DNA from: Aridibacter sp965216195
Lineage (GTDB): Bacteria > Acidobacteriota > Blastocatellia > Pyrinomonadales > Pyrinomonadaceae
Assembly (NCBI GenBank): GCA_965216195.1
Contig: OZ244151.1
Location: 2,542,001-2,606,000 of the forward strand
Direction of reading: 5' to 3'
DNA: 64,000 nt
Shown here in pieces: positions 26,141-34,759 of this stretch. The position numbers and the translations under genes are program-made. Each line of letters starts with the position of its first letter. The stretch's first letter is position 1. The notes under the pieces were generated by a model that was not told the DNA's origin, made no database searches, and saw only the letters and a program-made list of their open reading frames with translations.

Positions 26141-26620
26141 CTATTCAACAAAATGTGTGAATTTATCGTCTTCATCCATTCTTAGGACACCTGTTTTTAG
26201 ATTAAGTGATTGAATATCATCGTGCTCACAAATGTAGGCAGGCAACCTAAAAGAATCACCACCCGCTTTCTTCCAACACTCAAAATACCATTTGAAAATA
26301 GCGTCGATTTCAATTTGCCATGATTCATCCGACTCGAAATCCAATTTCCATTCTGGAATTTCAATTTTCTCAAGTAACCCAATGCTAGAATCTGGAAAAT
26401 ACCTTGGGTCATCGTGAAAGACTTCGTTATTCCCTTCGTCCATAAGAAAGATTCTTATAGGCAACTCCCCGCCTAAGCCATCATGAAAAACTTCTGCATC
26501 AATAATCTTCACTCTTGGATGAAAATTAAAATTTTGAAAACTTCTCGATTCTCTAACCACTAAATCAGAAAGCTCTGACAGATACTTTTCAACCTCAATT
26601 TTATATTCATCATTCGTCAT
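26141..26620 (-). CDS. Hypothetical acidic protein coupled to dihydropyrimidinase
   Basis: 159 residues from the ATG at 26620, which overlaps the stop of hydA as TAATG; this fixes the start. It is acidic and aromatic-rich (WKLDFESDESWQIEIDAIFKWYFECWKKAGG), with no signal peptide or membrane segment. The look is that of small SMI1/immunity-like or DUF proteins, but I do not recognise a family. Coupling to hydA implies coexpression; a functional link is unproven, and it borders the RAYT 1 repeats. Confidence 0.65.
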   Translation of the reverse strand: MTNDEYKIEVEKYLSELSDLVVRESRSFQNFNFHPRVKIIDAEVFHDGLGGELPIRIFLMDEGNNEVFHDDPRYFPDSSIGLLEKIEIPEWKLDFESDESWQIEIDAIFKWYFECWKKAGGDSFRLPAYICEHDDIQSLNLKTGVLRMDEDDKFTHFVE

Positions 26621-27999
26621 TAAATCTTCACGCACTCGCCTCGTTTGATAAATTGTCCGTCGCCTTGTTTGCCGATGTATTCACCTTCTTTGATGACGAC
26701 ATTTCCGCGAGACAGAACTGTTTCGACGACGCCTTGAACTTCGAAGCCTTCGTAGGCGTTGTAATCGACGTTCATATGGTGCGTATCAACGCTGATTATT
26801 TGGCGTTTTTCGGTGTCAAAAATCACAATGTCGGCATCCGAACCAACGGCAATCGTTCCTTTTTTTGGGAACATTCCAAACATCTTGGCGGCGGCGGTTG
26901 AAGTAATTTCGACGAAGCGGTTTAGCGAAATGCGGTTTTCATGAACTCCGCCGTTATAAATCAAAGACATACGATTTTCCACGCCCGGAGCACCGTTTGG
27001 AATTAGCGAAAAATCATCACGCCCAAGCTCTTTTTGTTCTTTCATGCAGAAAGGACAATGGTCAGTTGAAACAACCTGCAAGTCGTCCATTTTCAGACCT
27101 TTCCAAAGTTCGGCTTGGTTGTGTTTTTCACGCAAAGCGGGTGTCATAACGTATTTTGCACCTTCAAAATCTTCACCGTAATCTTCGATTGAAAGGAATA
27201 AATATTGCGGACAAGTTTCGGCAAATGCGGGAATTCCTCTGTCGCGGGCTTCTCGAACCTGATTTAATGCGTCGTTACAACTCAGATGGACGATATAAAC
27301 GGGCGATTCAGCCATTTCGGCAATTGCAATCGCACGGTGAACGCCTTCCGCTTCGGCAACTGTCGGGCGAGTCAAAGCGTGATATTTCGGAGCCGTTCGC
27401 CCTTCAGCTAACGCACGTTTGACGATTTCATCAATAACAATGCCGTTTTCGGCGTGCATAGCAATCAAACCACCACGTTCACCAGCGGCAGACATCGCAC
27501 GAAAAATCGTTGCATCATCCGCCAGAAAAACTCCTGGATATGCCATAAAGAGTTTGAAACTCGTGATGCCTTCATTCATCAGCGTGTGCATTTCTTCGGT
27601 GTGTTTGTCTTCAAAATCGGTCGTGATCAAATGAAATCCGTAATCAATTGCCGTTTTGCCCTCAGCCTTCTCGTGCCACTTATCGACACCGGCGATCATC
27701 GACTCACCTTTTGTCTGAACGGCGAAATCAATAATCGTAGTCGTGCCTCCATAAGCCGCGGCTCTTGTTCCAGTCCAAAAATCATCAGCAGAATGCGTTC
27801 CGCCAAACGGCAATTCCATATGCGTATGCGGATCAATCCCGCCCGGAATCACGAGTTTTCCGGCTGCGTCAATGGTTTGGTCTGCTTCCATTTCAAGCGA
27901 TTTTCCGATGACCGAAACCGTTTCACCTTCAATAAAAATATCGGCGTTGTAATCATCAACCGCCGTTACAATTCGTCCGTTTTTGATAAGTGTTTTCAT
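26620..27999 (-). CDS. hydA: Dihydropyrimidinase
   Basis: 459 residues of the cyclic amidohydrolase family. The two-zinc site is visible: IDPHTHMELPFGG (HxH), the carboxylated Lys in TSFKLFMAYPG, AMHAENG, and VVSTDHCPF. It opens dihydrouracil and dihydrothymine to N-carbamoyl-beta-amino acids, step two of the reductive pathway. Upstream neighbour is RAYT 2 with its repeats, so the promoter probably lies in or near that element. Confidence 0.95.
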   Translation of the reverse strand: MKTLIKNGRIVTAVDDYNADIFIEGETVSVIGKSLEMEADQTIDAAGKLVIPGGIDPHTHMELPFGGTHSADDFWTGTRAAAYGGTTTIIDFAVQTKGESMIAGVDKWHEKAEGKTAIDYGFHLITTDFEDKHTEEMHTLMNEGITSFKLFMAYPGVFLADDATIFRAMSAAGERGGLIAMHAENGIVIDEIVKRALAEGRTAPKYHALTRPTVAEAEGVHRAIAIAEMAESPVYIVHLSCNDALNQVREARDRGIPAFAETCPQYLFLSIEDYGEDFEGAKYVMTPALREKHNQAELWKGLKMDDLQVVSTDHCPFCMKEQKELGRDDFSLIPNGAPGVENRMSLIYNGGVHENRISLNRFVEITSTAAAKMFGMFPKKGTIAVGSDADIVIFDTEKRQIISVDTHHMNVDYNAYEGFEVQGVVETVLSRGNVVIKEGEYIGKQGDGQFIKRGECVKI

Positions 28000-28082
28000 A
28001 GGAACTTTTCACCACCGAGACACAGAGGCCTCAGAGCTTTTTAATACAAATTAATTCTGCATCTTCCAGTCTTTCTCGTATA

Positions 28083-28178
28083 ACTTGCCACTAGCTTCAG
28101 CTAGTGGATCAGGTTCAACTAAATCAATCGGCTTTAGCCAAACAGCAAACAAAGCAAATAATCCTTATGGCTTAAGCC
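28083..28178. repeat. REP cluster on the 3' side of RAYT 2
   Basis: Three palindromes in order: CCACTAGCTTCAGCTAGTGG (28088-28107), GGCTTTAGCC (28130-28139) and GGCTTAAGCC (28169-28178). They mirror those at 28635-28729. The adjoining hydA side also carries the CACCACCGAGACACAGAGG phrase at 28010. Confidence 0.88.
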
Positions 28179-28187
28179 CAATCAACT

Positions 28188-28622
28188 TCAATCTTTAAAC
28201 CTCTGAAATCCCGCTCTGTTCATAAATCCATTAAATTCCTCATCAAAACTTTTAGCCTTATGATGTTCTTCTTGATTAGCAATGTATCTCCTAACACTTT
28301 TAACATTTGCCTCGCTTACAGAAACTGCAAAATATTCATCCTGCCAACCAAATTTTCCTTGAGTTAAATCATTTTTGTTTATCCAATGTGAGCTTTCACC
28401 TTTTATCAAACGCATTACATTTTCAATAGTTTGATCTGTTCCCAAAGAAATCAAGCAATGAACATGATCGACATATCCGCCAATAAAATCTATATAAATG
28501 TTCTTCTTTTCGGCATTTTCCTTGATGTGTTGGAAAACATCTTTTCTGATTTCATTGGTCAAGAATGGTTCTCGATTTTTGGTTGACCAAACAAAATGTA
28601 TCCAAACTCTGACATAAGGCAT
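28188..28622 (-). CDS. REP-associated tyrosine transposase (RAYT) 2
   Basis: 144 residues, complete. HUH motif DHVHCLI, catalytic Tyr in VRRYIANQEEHHKAKSF, with LIKGESSHWINKN and FGWQDEYFAVSVS. It shares the family with RAYT 1 but is clearly diverged, and its surrounding palindromes are of a different family (CTAGCTNNAGCTAG / GGCTNNAGCC), so this is a second independent system rather than a duplication. Confidence 0.93.
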   Translation of the reverse strand: MPYVRVWIHFVWSTKNREPFLTNEIRKDVFQHIKENAEKKNIYIDFIGGYVDHVHCLISLGTDQTIENVMRLIKGESSHWINKNDLTQGKFGWQDEYFAVSVSEANVKSVRRYIANQEEHHKAKSFDEEFNGFMNRAGFQRFKD

Positions 28623-28634
28623 AATGTTTTATTG

Positions 28635-28729
28635 GGCTGAAGCCAATGAGGATTATTCTCTTAAAATTGTTCGGCTAAAGCCTTTGTTCTCATCAATCTA
28701 AATCCACTAGCTGAAGCTAGTGGCAAGTC
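28635..28729. repeat. REP cluster on the 5' side of RAYT 2
   Basis: GGCTGAAGCC (28635-28644), GGCTAAAGCC (28673-28682) and CCACTAGCTGAAGCTAGTGG (28704-28723), in mirror order to the cluster at 28083-28178. About 27 nt around the outer palindrome are identical between the two sides in inverted orientation. Confidence 0.88.
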
Positions 28730-28763
28730 ATAAGACCCATCTTAATAGTCTGTCCTAAGTTTT

Positions 28764-29399
28764 TCAGGATACCCAAGCCGTAAATGTCTTTTTAACCTTC
28801 CATTTTCCATTATCTTTAGATAGAAGATAATAATCACCCGACGCACACAGACCGCCACAATAGAAGTATGTAAATAAAAGGGCTTGCGTTCCATCCTTAC
28901 TAAAGCCAACTCTAGAAAGCGTATAATACCCGTCCGTATTTGGATATTTTTTTCGAAACTTCTCGATAAAGAGATCCGCCCAAGTTAGTTTTCGCAATTC
29001 AGTTTCGCGAATCACAGCATACGGCTTTTTTGTTGGAAAAATCTCCTCAATAGTTTTTGACTTAAGATTCCGATCTTTAAAATTACCGAGAGTGTCAGGT
29101 CGCAACTCCGAAAATTCCTCAAACAGTCTTTTTGTTACGTATTTAGATTTTTTGGAATCATCAGATAACAGATCACTCTTTGTTTGACCAGAAATAACAA
29201 AAAAACGTTTCTTCTTTTCCCCGATGGCAAGCACATATATTTCATATTCTGTCTCAACTGTCGGCATTGAAGTTATCTGTTCTGGAACTGAATTAATGTC
29301 TATTTCGTTCCCGGTTTCTGAAAAACAACCACTACCAAGACAACTTAGTACAATTACTACTGTAAATAGGCTTGTTTTTATTTTCAGGTTTAACAACAT
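28764..29399 (-). CDS. Putative lipoprotein of unknown function
   Basis: 211 residues. The N-terminus is a lipoprotein-like signal (LFTVVIVLSCLGSGC, likely Cys25). The mature part contains EYEIYVLAIGEKKKRFFVISGQT, KFRKKYPNTDGYYTLSRVGFSKDGTQALLF-type segments and YFYCGGLCASGDYYLLSKDNGKWKV, reminiscent of small secreted proteins with a C-terminal beta domain. No family assigned. Only 13 nt follow the aminotransferase gene, so the two are probably cotranscribed. Confidence 0.7.
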   Translation of the reverse strand: MLLNLKIKTSLFTVVIVLSCLGSGCFSETGNEIDINSVPEQITSMPTVETEYEIYVLAIGEKKKRFFVISGQTKSDLLSDDSKKSKYVTKRLFEEFSELRPDTLGNFKDRNLKSKTIEEIFPTKKPYAVIRETELRKLTWADLFIEKFRKKYPNTDGYYTLSRVGFSKDGTQALLFTYFYCGGLCASGDYYLLSKDNGKWKVKKTFTAWVS

Positions 29400-29412
29400 T
29401 TAACAATTTAAC

Positions 29413-30714
29413 CTAAACGCCTAGCCCCTTATCCAAAGCCTCAACCAATTCATCGACCGTTTCTTTCGTTGAATTCAGCATCATCCCTGTGCGAATAACA
29501 TTCCCGTAAAGTCCGCCTTTGCCAATTAGAACGCCTCGTTTTTTTGTTTCTTCAAAGACTTTTAGAACTGCTTGCGGATTTGGCTCTTTGGTTTTTTTGT
29601 CAACAACCAACTCAATCGCCTGCATCAAGCCTTTTCCGCGAACATCGCCGATAACTTGATGTTTTTCTTGCAATTCTTCCAAACGCTCACGAAAGTATCC
29701 GCCGACGATTGTCGCATTTGTGCGTAAGTCTTCTTCTTCAATTACATTCACAACCGCCAAACCTGCCGCCATTGAAACGGGGTTTCCGCCAAAGGTTGAG
29801 AAGGTTAGACCTTCAAATTTGTCAGCGATTTCGAGCGTGGCGATCGTCCAGCCAATTGGCACGCCGTTGCCCATTCCTTTGGCTGATGTGATGATGTCCG
29901 GCTCAACGCCCCAATGTTCGATTCCAAACCACTTTTCGCCCGTTCGTCCCCAACCTGTTTGGACTTCGTCGGCAATAAACAAACCGCCATATCGGCGCGC
30001 AATTTCCGCAACTTTCCCGAAATATTCTTTTGGCGGAACGATAAAACCGCCAACTCCAAGAATCGGTTCAGCCATAAATGCGGCAATTTCGCCAGTTGTT
30101 GTAGTTTGGATTAACTCCTCGACATCGTCAGCACAAGCGACATCGCACGATGGATATTCGAGTTTGAAGGGGCAACGATAACAATATGGTGCCGATGCGT
30201 GTGAAATTCCTGCGACTTGCGATGCGACTGGCTTCCAGGTCGAATGTCCGATTGTCGAAAGTGCCGTTGCACTTCTGCCCGAATAGCTGTGGCGTAAAAC
30301 GATTACCTCGTGTCTTCCGGTTGCTAATTTTGCAGCGAGAATTGCCGTGTCATCAGCTTCCGTGCCGCTGTTTGTAAAGAAAGATTTTTTAAGTTTGCCT
30401 GGCGAGATTTCGGCAAGTTTTTCTGCCAAATCGCCCTGCGGTTTGTTGGCGTAAAGTGTTGAGGTGTGTTGAATCGTCTTCGTTTGTTCTATTATCGCTT
30501 CATTAACTTTTGGATTTGCGTGCCCAATGCTGACAGTTAAAACGCCGCCAAAGCAGTCAAGATAACGGTTTCCTTCATCGTCCCAAACGTACTCACCATC
30601 GCCTTTTGCAAGTGCAATGGGTTCTTCGTAATAATTTGCAACGGCTGGAAAAAGAAATTCTTTGTGTTTGCGGATGGCTTCGGAAAGTTCGGTTCTCTTC
30701 TCGGTTGGGTTCAT
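29413..30714 (-). CDS. Class III PLP aminotransferase (beta-alanine / 3-amino-2-methylpropionate type)
   Basis: 433 residues. The ATG at 30714 is chosen because GAGGAG lies 6 nt upstream; the longer open frame would add 69 Cys/Arg-rich residues of leader. PLP features: SGTEADDTAILAAK, the Asp in FIADEVQTGWGR and the Lys in SAKGMGNGVPIGW. An insert with CYRCPFKLEYPSCDVAC is typical of the AGXT2-like group, which transaminates beta-alanine or (R)-3-aminoisobutyrate with pyruvate or glyoxylate. It supplies the semialdehyde for mmsA, the fourth step of pyrimidine breakdown. Confidence 0.88.
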   Translation of the reverse strand: MNPTEKRTELSEAIRKHKEFLFPAVANYYEEPIALAKGDGEYVWDDEGNRYLDCFGGVLTVSIGHANPKVNEAIIEQTKTIQHTSTLYANKPQGDLAEKLAEISPGKLKKSFFTNSGTEADDTAILAAKLATGRHEVIVLRHSYSGRSATALSTIGHSTWKPVASQVAGISHASAPYCYRCPFKLEYPSCDVACADDVEELIQTTTTGEIAAFMAEPILGVGGFIVPPKEYFGKVAEIARRYGGLFIADEVQTGWGRTGEKWFGIEHWGVEPDIITSAKGMGNGVPIGWTIATLEIADKFEGLTFSTFGGNPVSMAAGLAVVNVIEEEDLRTNATIVGGYFRERLEELQEKHQVIGDVRGKGLMQAIELVVDKKTKEPNPQAVLKVFEETKKRGVLIGKGGLYGNVIRTGMMLNSTKETVDELVEALDKGLGV

Positions 30715-30856
30715 ATTTACTCCTCGGCAATCACCAAGAAACTCCACACGAAATAACCAATGCAAATCAACGCTTCCCGGCAAACGAATGCGATAGGTTA
30801 ATTTATAACTTTCTCGTCTTAAAAAGCAACAAACATTACCGCCGCGCCTCACCCTG

Positions 30857-30894
30857 TAAAAACAAAAAACCGCGCAGCTGACGGCCGCCCGGTT
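30857..30894 (-). terminator. Intrinsic terminator after the diguanylate cyclase gene
   Basis: On the minus strand AACCGGGCGGC pairs with GCTGCGCGGTT (one mismatch) around CGTCA, followed by TTTTTTGTTTTT. It separates the diguanylate cyclase from the aminotransferase gene, whose promoter must lie in the remaining 140 nt. Confidence 0.85.
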
Positions 30895-30921
30895 CACATC
30901 TGACCAAAATTGTTTTAGCAA

Positions 30922-31872
30922 TTAAGGAATCACGGATTCATGAATATCTTCTCGCGATGGCAAGGGTGCTTTTGCCTCCTCCTCTGATAATTCGCGATAT
31001 GAGCAAACCTTGTTTCTGCCAAGACTTTTTGCTCGGTAAAGAGCAGAATCCGCCATCTCAACCAACTCAATCGGATCGGTCGAATCATCGGGAAAAGACG
31101 AAACGCCGATGCTGATTGTGATCTTATGTTTCTCAGTGGGTTTTCCGGTGCGTACAACACTAAAATCAAATTCTTCGATAGAAGATCTTATCCTTTCCGC
31201 CGCCACCAAGGCCTGCGGCAATTCAGCACTTAATAAAAATGCCGCAAACTCCTCGCCTCCAAATCTTGCTGCGACGTCACCCGAACGCAATGTGCCGGTT
31301 ATGCATTGACCAATTTCTTCAAGTGTTTTGCTGCCCGTAAGATGCCCATAGGTGTCGTTTACGAGTTTGAAAAAATCGATGTCCATCATCAATACACAAA
31401 AGTTACCGCCAAACTGCTTTGCGCGCGCAGATTCTCTTCTTAGTTCCGAAAAAAAAGAGCGGCTTGAAAGAAGTCCCGTTAAATCGTCGTGCGCGAGCAG
31501 CCGATGGATTTGCTGTTGATACTCGCGATCAATTTCGTCTAAGAGTTCGAAACGCAGAATATGTTTCCCGACGGTTATCTTGTCGCCGTTTTGAAGCTGC
31601 ACGCTATCGATGTGTTGACCATTAAGAAAAGTTCCGTTGCTCGATCCCAAATCTTTAAGTTCGTAAGTGGTTTCCCCATCGGATGTCTGGCTCATGACAA
31701 TTTTTGCGTGCTCTCGAGAAACCTTGGAATCATTGATACGAACATCCGCACCTATCGCCCTGCCGAGAATTACCTCCTCGCGCTCAAGCGGAATCGGAAC
31801 GGCAAGTAGATCTCCGTTAAGAAATACGAGTGATGCCGTGAGGTCGCGTTTCGGGCGTGTGTTTTGAGTCAT
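30922..31872 (-). CDS. FHA-GGDEF diguanylate cyclase
   Basis: 316 residues: an N-terminal FHA domain (about residues 20-110; VILGRAIGADVRINDSKVS, LGSSNGTFLNG) and a C-terminal GGDEF domain with active-site motif GGEEF (ARFGGEEFAAFLL), expected to make cyclic di-GMP from two GTP. The allosteric RxxD site is not obvious at the usual place. The FHA domain implies control by a phosphothreonine partner. Stand-alone unit with its own terminator. Confidence 0.93.
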   Translation of the reverse strand: MTQNTRPKRDLTASLVFLNGDLLAVPIPLEREEVILGRAIGADVRINDSKVSREHAKIVMSQTSDGETTYELKDLGSSNGTFLNGQHIDSVQLQNGDKITVGKHILRFELLDEIDREYQQQIHRLLAHDDLTGLLSSRSFFSELRRESARAKQFGGNFCVLMMDIDFFKLVNDTYGHLTGSKTLEEIGQCITGTLRSGDVAARFGGEEFAAFLLSAELPQALVAAERIRSSIEEFDFSVVRTGKPTEKHKITISIGVSSFPDDSTDPIELVEMADSALYRAKSLGRNKVCSYRELSEEEAKAPLPSREDIHESVIP

Positions 31873-32019
31873 GATCTTATCGAGCGGGAGATGCAGACTT
31901 GTGAATAAGCCTTTTTATAGAATAACTTATCCTGGGTTCGGTTATCCAGTAAAATTTGCCGCTGCTTCCAATACGGCGGCATTTGTAAATCGTAATTTTT
32001 TAATCCATATTTTCTGATA

Positions 32020-33087
32020 GTGCGTATTTTATTTGTAAAACTAAGCAGCATCGGAGACATCGTACATACATTACCTGCACTTTCGGCTGTAAATAAGGCC
32101 TTGCCGGATAGCAACATATCTTGGGCAGTGGAAAAACGCTGCGCCGAAGTACTCAGAAACAACCCCTTGATTTCACGACTCATCGAAGTAGATACAAAAG
32201 CTCTGAGACGTGTTAATTTGTTTGGGAAGACACTAAAAACTGCGAAATCGCAGTTTCAAGAATTACGCGCCTCAGAGTTTGACCTCGCAATAGATTTTCA
32301 AGGACTCCTCAAATCAGCTTCAATTACAAAGCTCGCGAAGGCAACGAAAAAATTTGGATTTTCCGAGAGAAATCTGCGCGAGCCTGCGAGCCGCGTATTG
32401 CTTGGCAATTCAATCGATGTCGAACCAAGACAAAATATCATTTTGAAAAATATCGACTTGGCAGAGAGTTCGTTGAAACAATTTCTGCAAGCTGATGATT
32501 TCAGGCTCGATCAGGAGACGTTTGATTTTCCTATCTCGACTGACGAATCTCAGAAAAAGGAGGCTTCGGATCTCGCGGAAAGAATTGGCGGGAAATTCGC
32601 GATCTTAAATCCTGGTGGCGGCTTCGTTACGAAGCTATGGCATCCAGAGAAATATGGAAAACTAGCTGACGAGCTGTGGGAAAAGTTCGGATTGAAGTCA
32701 GCTATCTTAACCACTCCAAGCGAAATGAAACTCGCCAGTTCAGCCTTGGCAAGCTGCCTTTCGGGCAATCTAACTGTTGTCGAAATGAGTCTTATGGGCT
32801 ACTACGAAACCGCGAAAAAAGCGACTGTATATATTGGTGGAGACACCGGTCCAACACATTTAGCTGTAGCAGCTGGATGCCCCGTTGTTGGGATATTCGG
32901 ACCCACGGAATGGTGGCGAAATGGCAGCATAAACTCGGAAGATTTATGCGTTGAGCGAAACGATATTGACTGCCGTATCGATTGTCATCGCCGAACTTGC
33001 GACAACTGGATTTGCATGGATATCGAAGTTGAAACGGTTTTGGAGGCAGTCGAAAAACGGCTGTCTGCTGAGCGATCTCAAAGCTAG
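32020..33087 (+). CDS. Glycosyltransferase family 9 (heptosyltransferase)
   Basis: 355 residues from a GTG. It matches lipopolysaccharide heptosyltransferase I (WaaC-like): MRILFVKLSSIGDIVHTLPALSAV at the start, GGDTGPTHLAVAAGCPVVGIFGPT in the donor-binding half, and a C-terminal Cys-rich stretch (CRIDCHRRTCDNWICM). It adds heptose to the LPS inner core at the cytoplasmic face of the inner membrane, so the cell is Gram-negative. First of four plus-strand genes with gaps of 8 nt or less. Confidence 0.9.
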   Translation: MRILFVKLSSIGDIVHTLPALSAVNKALPDSNISWAVEKRCAEVLRNNPLISRLIEVDTKALRRVNLFGKTLKTAKSQFQELRASEFDLAIDFQGLLKSASITKLAKATKKFGFSERNLREPASRVLLGNSIDVEPRQNIILKNIDLAESSLKQFLQADDFRLDQETFDFPISTDESQKKEASDLAERIGGKFAILNPGGGFVTKLWHPEKYGKLADELWEKFGLKSAILTTPSEMKLASSALASCLSGNLTVVEMSLMGYYETAKKATVYIGGDTGPTHLAVAAGCPVVGIFGPTEWWRNGSINSEDLCVERNDIDCRIDCHRRTCDNWICMDIEVETVLEAVEKRLSAERSQS

Positions 33088-33095
33088 GAAAAGTT

Positions 33096-34211
33096 ATGGA
33101 GCCTGTTCAAAGTCTTGAAATCCCCAATACCGAGGGCGTAAAATATGCCGGCTCGAAACTAAAACTCCTGCCAAACATCTTGGAATTAGTCGATAAAACC
33201 AATGCTGAAACGATCTTCGACGCTTTCGCCGGAACGACAAGAGTTTCTCAAGCACTCGCGCAATCCGGTTACCGCGTGATTTCAAGCGACTCCGCGGTCT
33301 GGTCCGAAGTTTTTGGAAATTGTTATCTCAAAAACGATCGGTCTTCGGGTTTTTACGCTGAGATAATCGACCACTTAAACGGGCTTCCCGAGAAACATGG
33401 CTGGTTTTCCGACCACTACGGAGGTTTGCCAAATGGAGGGAATTCAAACGAAGATGGACTCAAAAAGCCATTCCAAATTCACAACACAAGAATGCTCGAC
33501 GCGATACGAGATGAGATCGACACTCTGGGGTTGGGCGAAATTGAAAAATCGGTCGTACTCACAAGTTTGATCCTCGCACTCGACAAAGTTGACAGCACTC
33601 TCGGGCATCACGTTTCGTACCTAAAGGAATGGTCGCCGCGTTCTTATAAAAAACTTAAGTTGAAAGTTCCCAGGCTTTTCGACACGGAAAAAGAGCACGA
33701 GGTTTTTTGCGGCGATGTTTTCGACCTCGTAGAAAACGTTGAAGCGGATCTCGCTTACTTTGATCCGCCCTACGGCTCAAATAATGAAAAGATGCCTCCA
33801 TCAAGAGTGCGCTATACCTCATATTATCATCTCTGGACGACCGTTGTTCTACACGACAAACCGGAGACTTTCGGCAAAGCCAGACGCCGCGTTGACTCGC
33901 GAGATACGGATTCAGCGTCCTTATTCGAGGAATTTAAAAGAGATGCTGCCGGCAATTTTATCGCTGTGGATGCTTTGAGAAAACTGGTAAAAAGGACGCG
34001 AGCAAAATATATTCTTCTCTCATACAGCTCGGGCGGAAAGGCGACCGCAAGAAATTTGCGTGAGATTCTTGAGGATTCGGGAAAAATAATTGAGTTTGTT
34101 AAGGTTGACTATCAAAGAAACGTGATGGCATCAATGCGATGGACGAACGATTGGATTAGAGAAGTGGAAAAACCAAATCAAGAATACCTGTTTTTGATCG
34201 AAAAGGGATGA
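33096..34211 (+). CDS. D12-class DNA adenine-N6 methyltransferase (Dam-like), orphan
   Basis: 371 residues. SAM-binding motif FDAFAGTTRVSQALA and catalytic motif DPPY (YFDPPYGSNN), with the KYAGSKLKLLPNIL opening typical of D12-class/Dam methylases. Target sequence is not evident. No restriction enzyme lies nearby; the gene is 8 nt after the heptosyltransferase and its TGA overlaps the next ATG. AGGAAAA precedes the start. Probably an orphan methylase, though a second component elsewhere cannot be excluded. Confidence 0.87.
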   Translation: MEPVQSLEIPNTEGVKYAGSKLKLLPNILELVDKTNAETIFDAFAGTTRVSQALAQSGYRVISSDSAVWSEVFGNCYLKNDRSSGFYAEIIDHLNGLPEKHGWFSDHYGGLPNGGNSNEDGLKKPFQIHNTRMLDAIRDEIDTLGLGEIEKSVVLTSLILALDKVDSTLGHHVSYLKEWSPRSYKKLKLKVPRLFDTEKEHEVFCGDVFDLVENVEADLAYFDPPYGSNNEKMPPSRVRYTSYYHLWTTVVLHDKPETFGKARRRVDSRDTDSASLFEEFKRDAAGNFIAVDALRKLVKRTRAKYILLSYSSGGKATARNLREILEDSGKIIEFVKVDYQRNVMASMRWTNDWIREVEKPNQEYLFLIEKG

Positions 34212-34753
34212 CTTCTAAAAACAAAAAATTGCTTCAGAAATTTCGCGTACCGCTCGGTTTTCTTTTTGGAATTATTTTTTTAATCTTCTCTCGCCCGTCT
34301 CCAACGCTCATGATTATTGGCGGTTTCATTGCCGCTGTCGGACTTCTCGTGAGAGCTTGGGCATCAGGCCATATAAGGAAAAACAAGAAACTTGCGGTTT
34401 CCGGGCCATACAAATACACAAGAAATCCGCTTTACCTGGGAAGTTTCTTGCTTGGATTTGGGTTTTCGATTGCCGCTGGGGTTTGGTGGATCGCTGCACT
34501 GTTTGTAATCCTGTTTTTGGGCATCTATTTCCCTGTAATGAGCGTCGAAGCTGACGAGCTCACGGAGATTTTTGGTGAAAAATACAAGGAATATGCAGAC
34601 AAAGTTTCGCTCTTTTTTCCCTGGTTCTCCGGTTACGGTTCAAGCAGCACAAAGTTTGAACTCGAATTGTATTTGCGCTACCGTGAATATCAAGCCTCTC
34701 TGGGAGCGATTTTCGCTTGGGCAGTGTTGACCCTCAAAGCTCTGTTTCTGTAA
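34208..34753 (+). CDS. Isoprenylcysteine carboxyl methyltransferase family membrane protein
   Basis: 181 residues with about four hydrophobic segments and the ICMT/PEMT signature GPYKYTRNPLYLGSFLLGFG, which binds SAM. Bacterial members methylate unknown, probably lipidic, substrates. The start overlaps the methylase stop (ATGA). Residues 140-181 end with an additional hydrophobic helix. Confidence 0.88.
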   Translation: MTSKNKKLLQKFRVPLGFLFGIIFLIFSRPSPTLMIIGGFIAAVGLLVRAWASGHIRKNKKLAVSGPYKYTRNPLYLGSFLLGFGFSIAAGVWWIAALFVILFLGIYFPVMSVEADELTEIFGEKYKEYADKVSLFFPWFSGYGSSSTKFELELYLRYREYQASLGAIFAWAVLTLKALFL

Positions 34754-34759
34754 TCAATT

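Noticed and set aside
30715..30921. 69-residue N-terminal extension of the aminotransferase
   Set aside because: The extension is Cys/Arg-rich, lies across a terminator, and a strong GAGGAG ribosome site precedes the downstream ATG.
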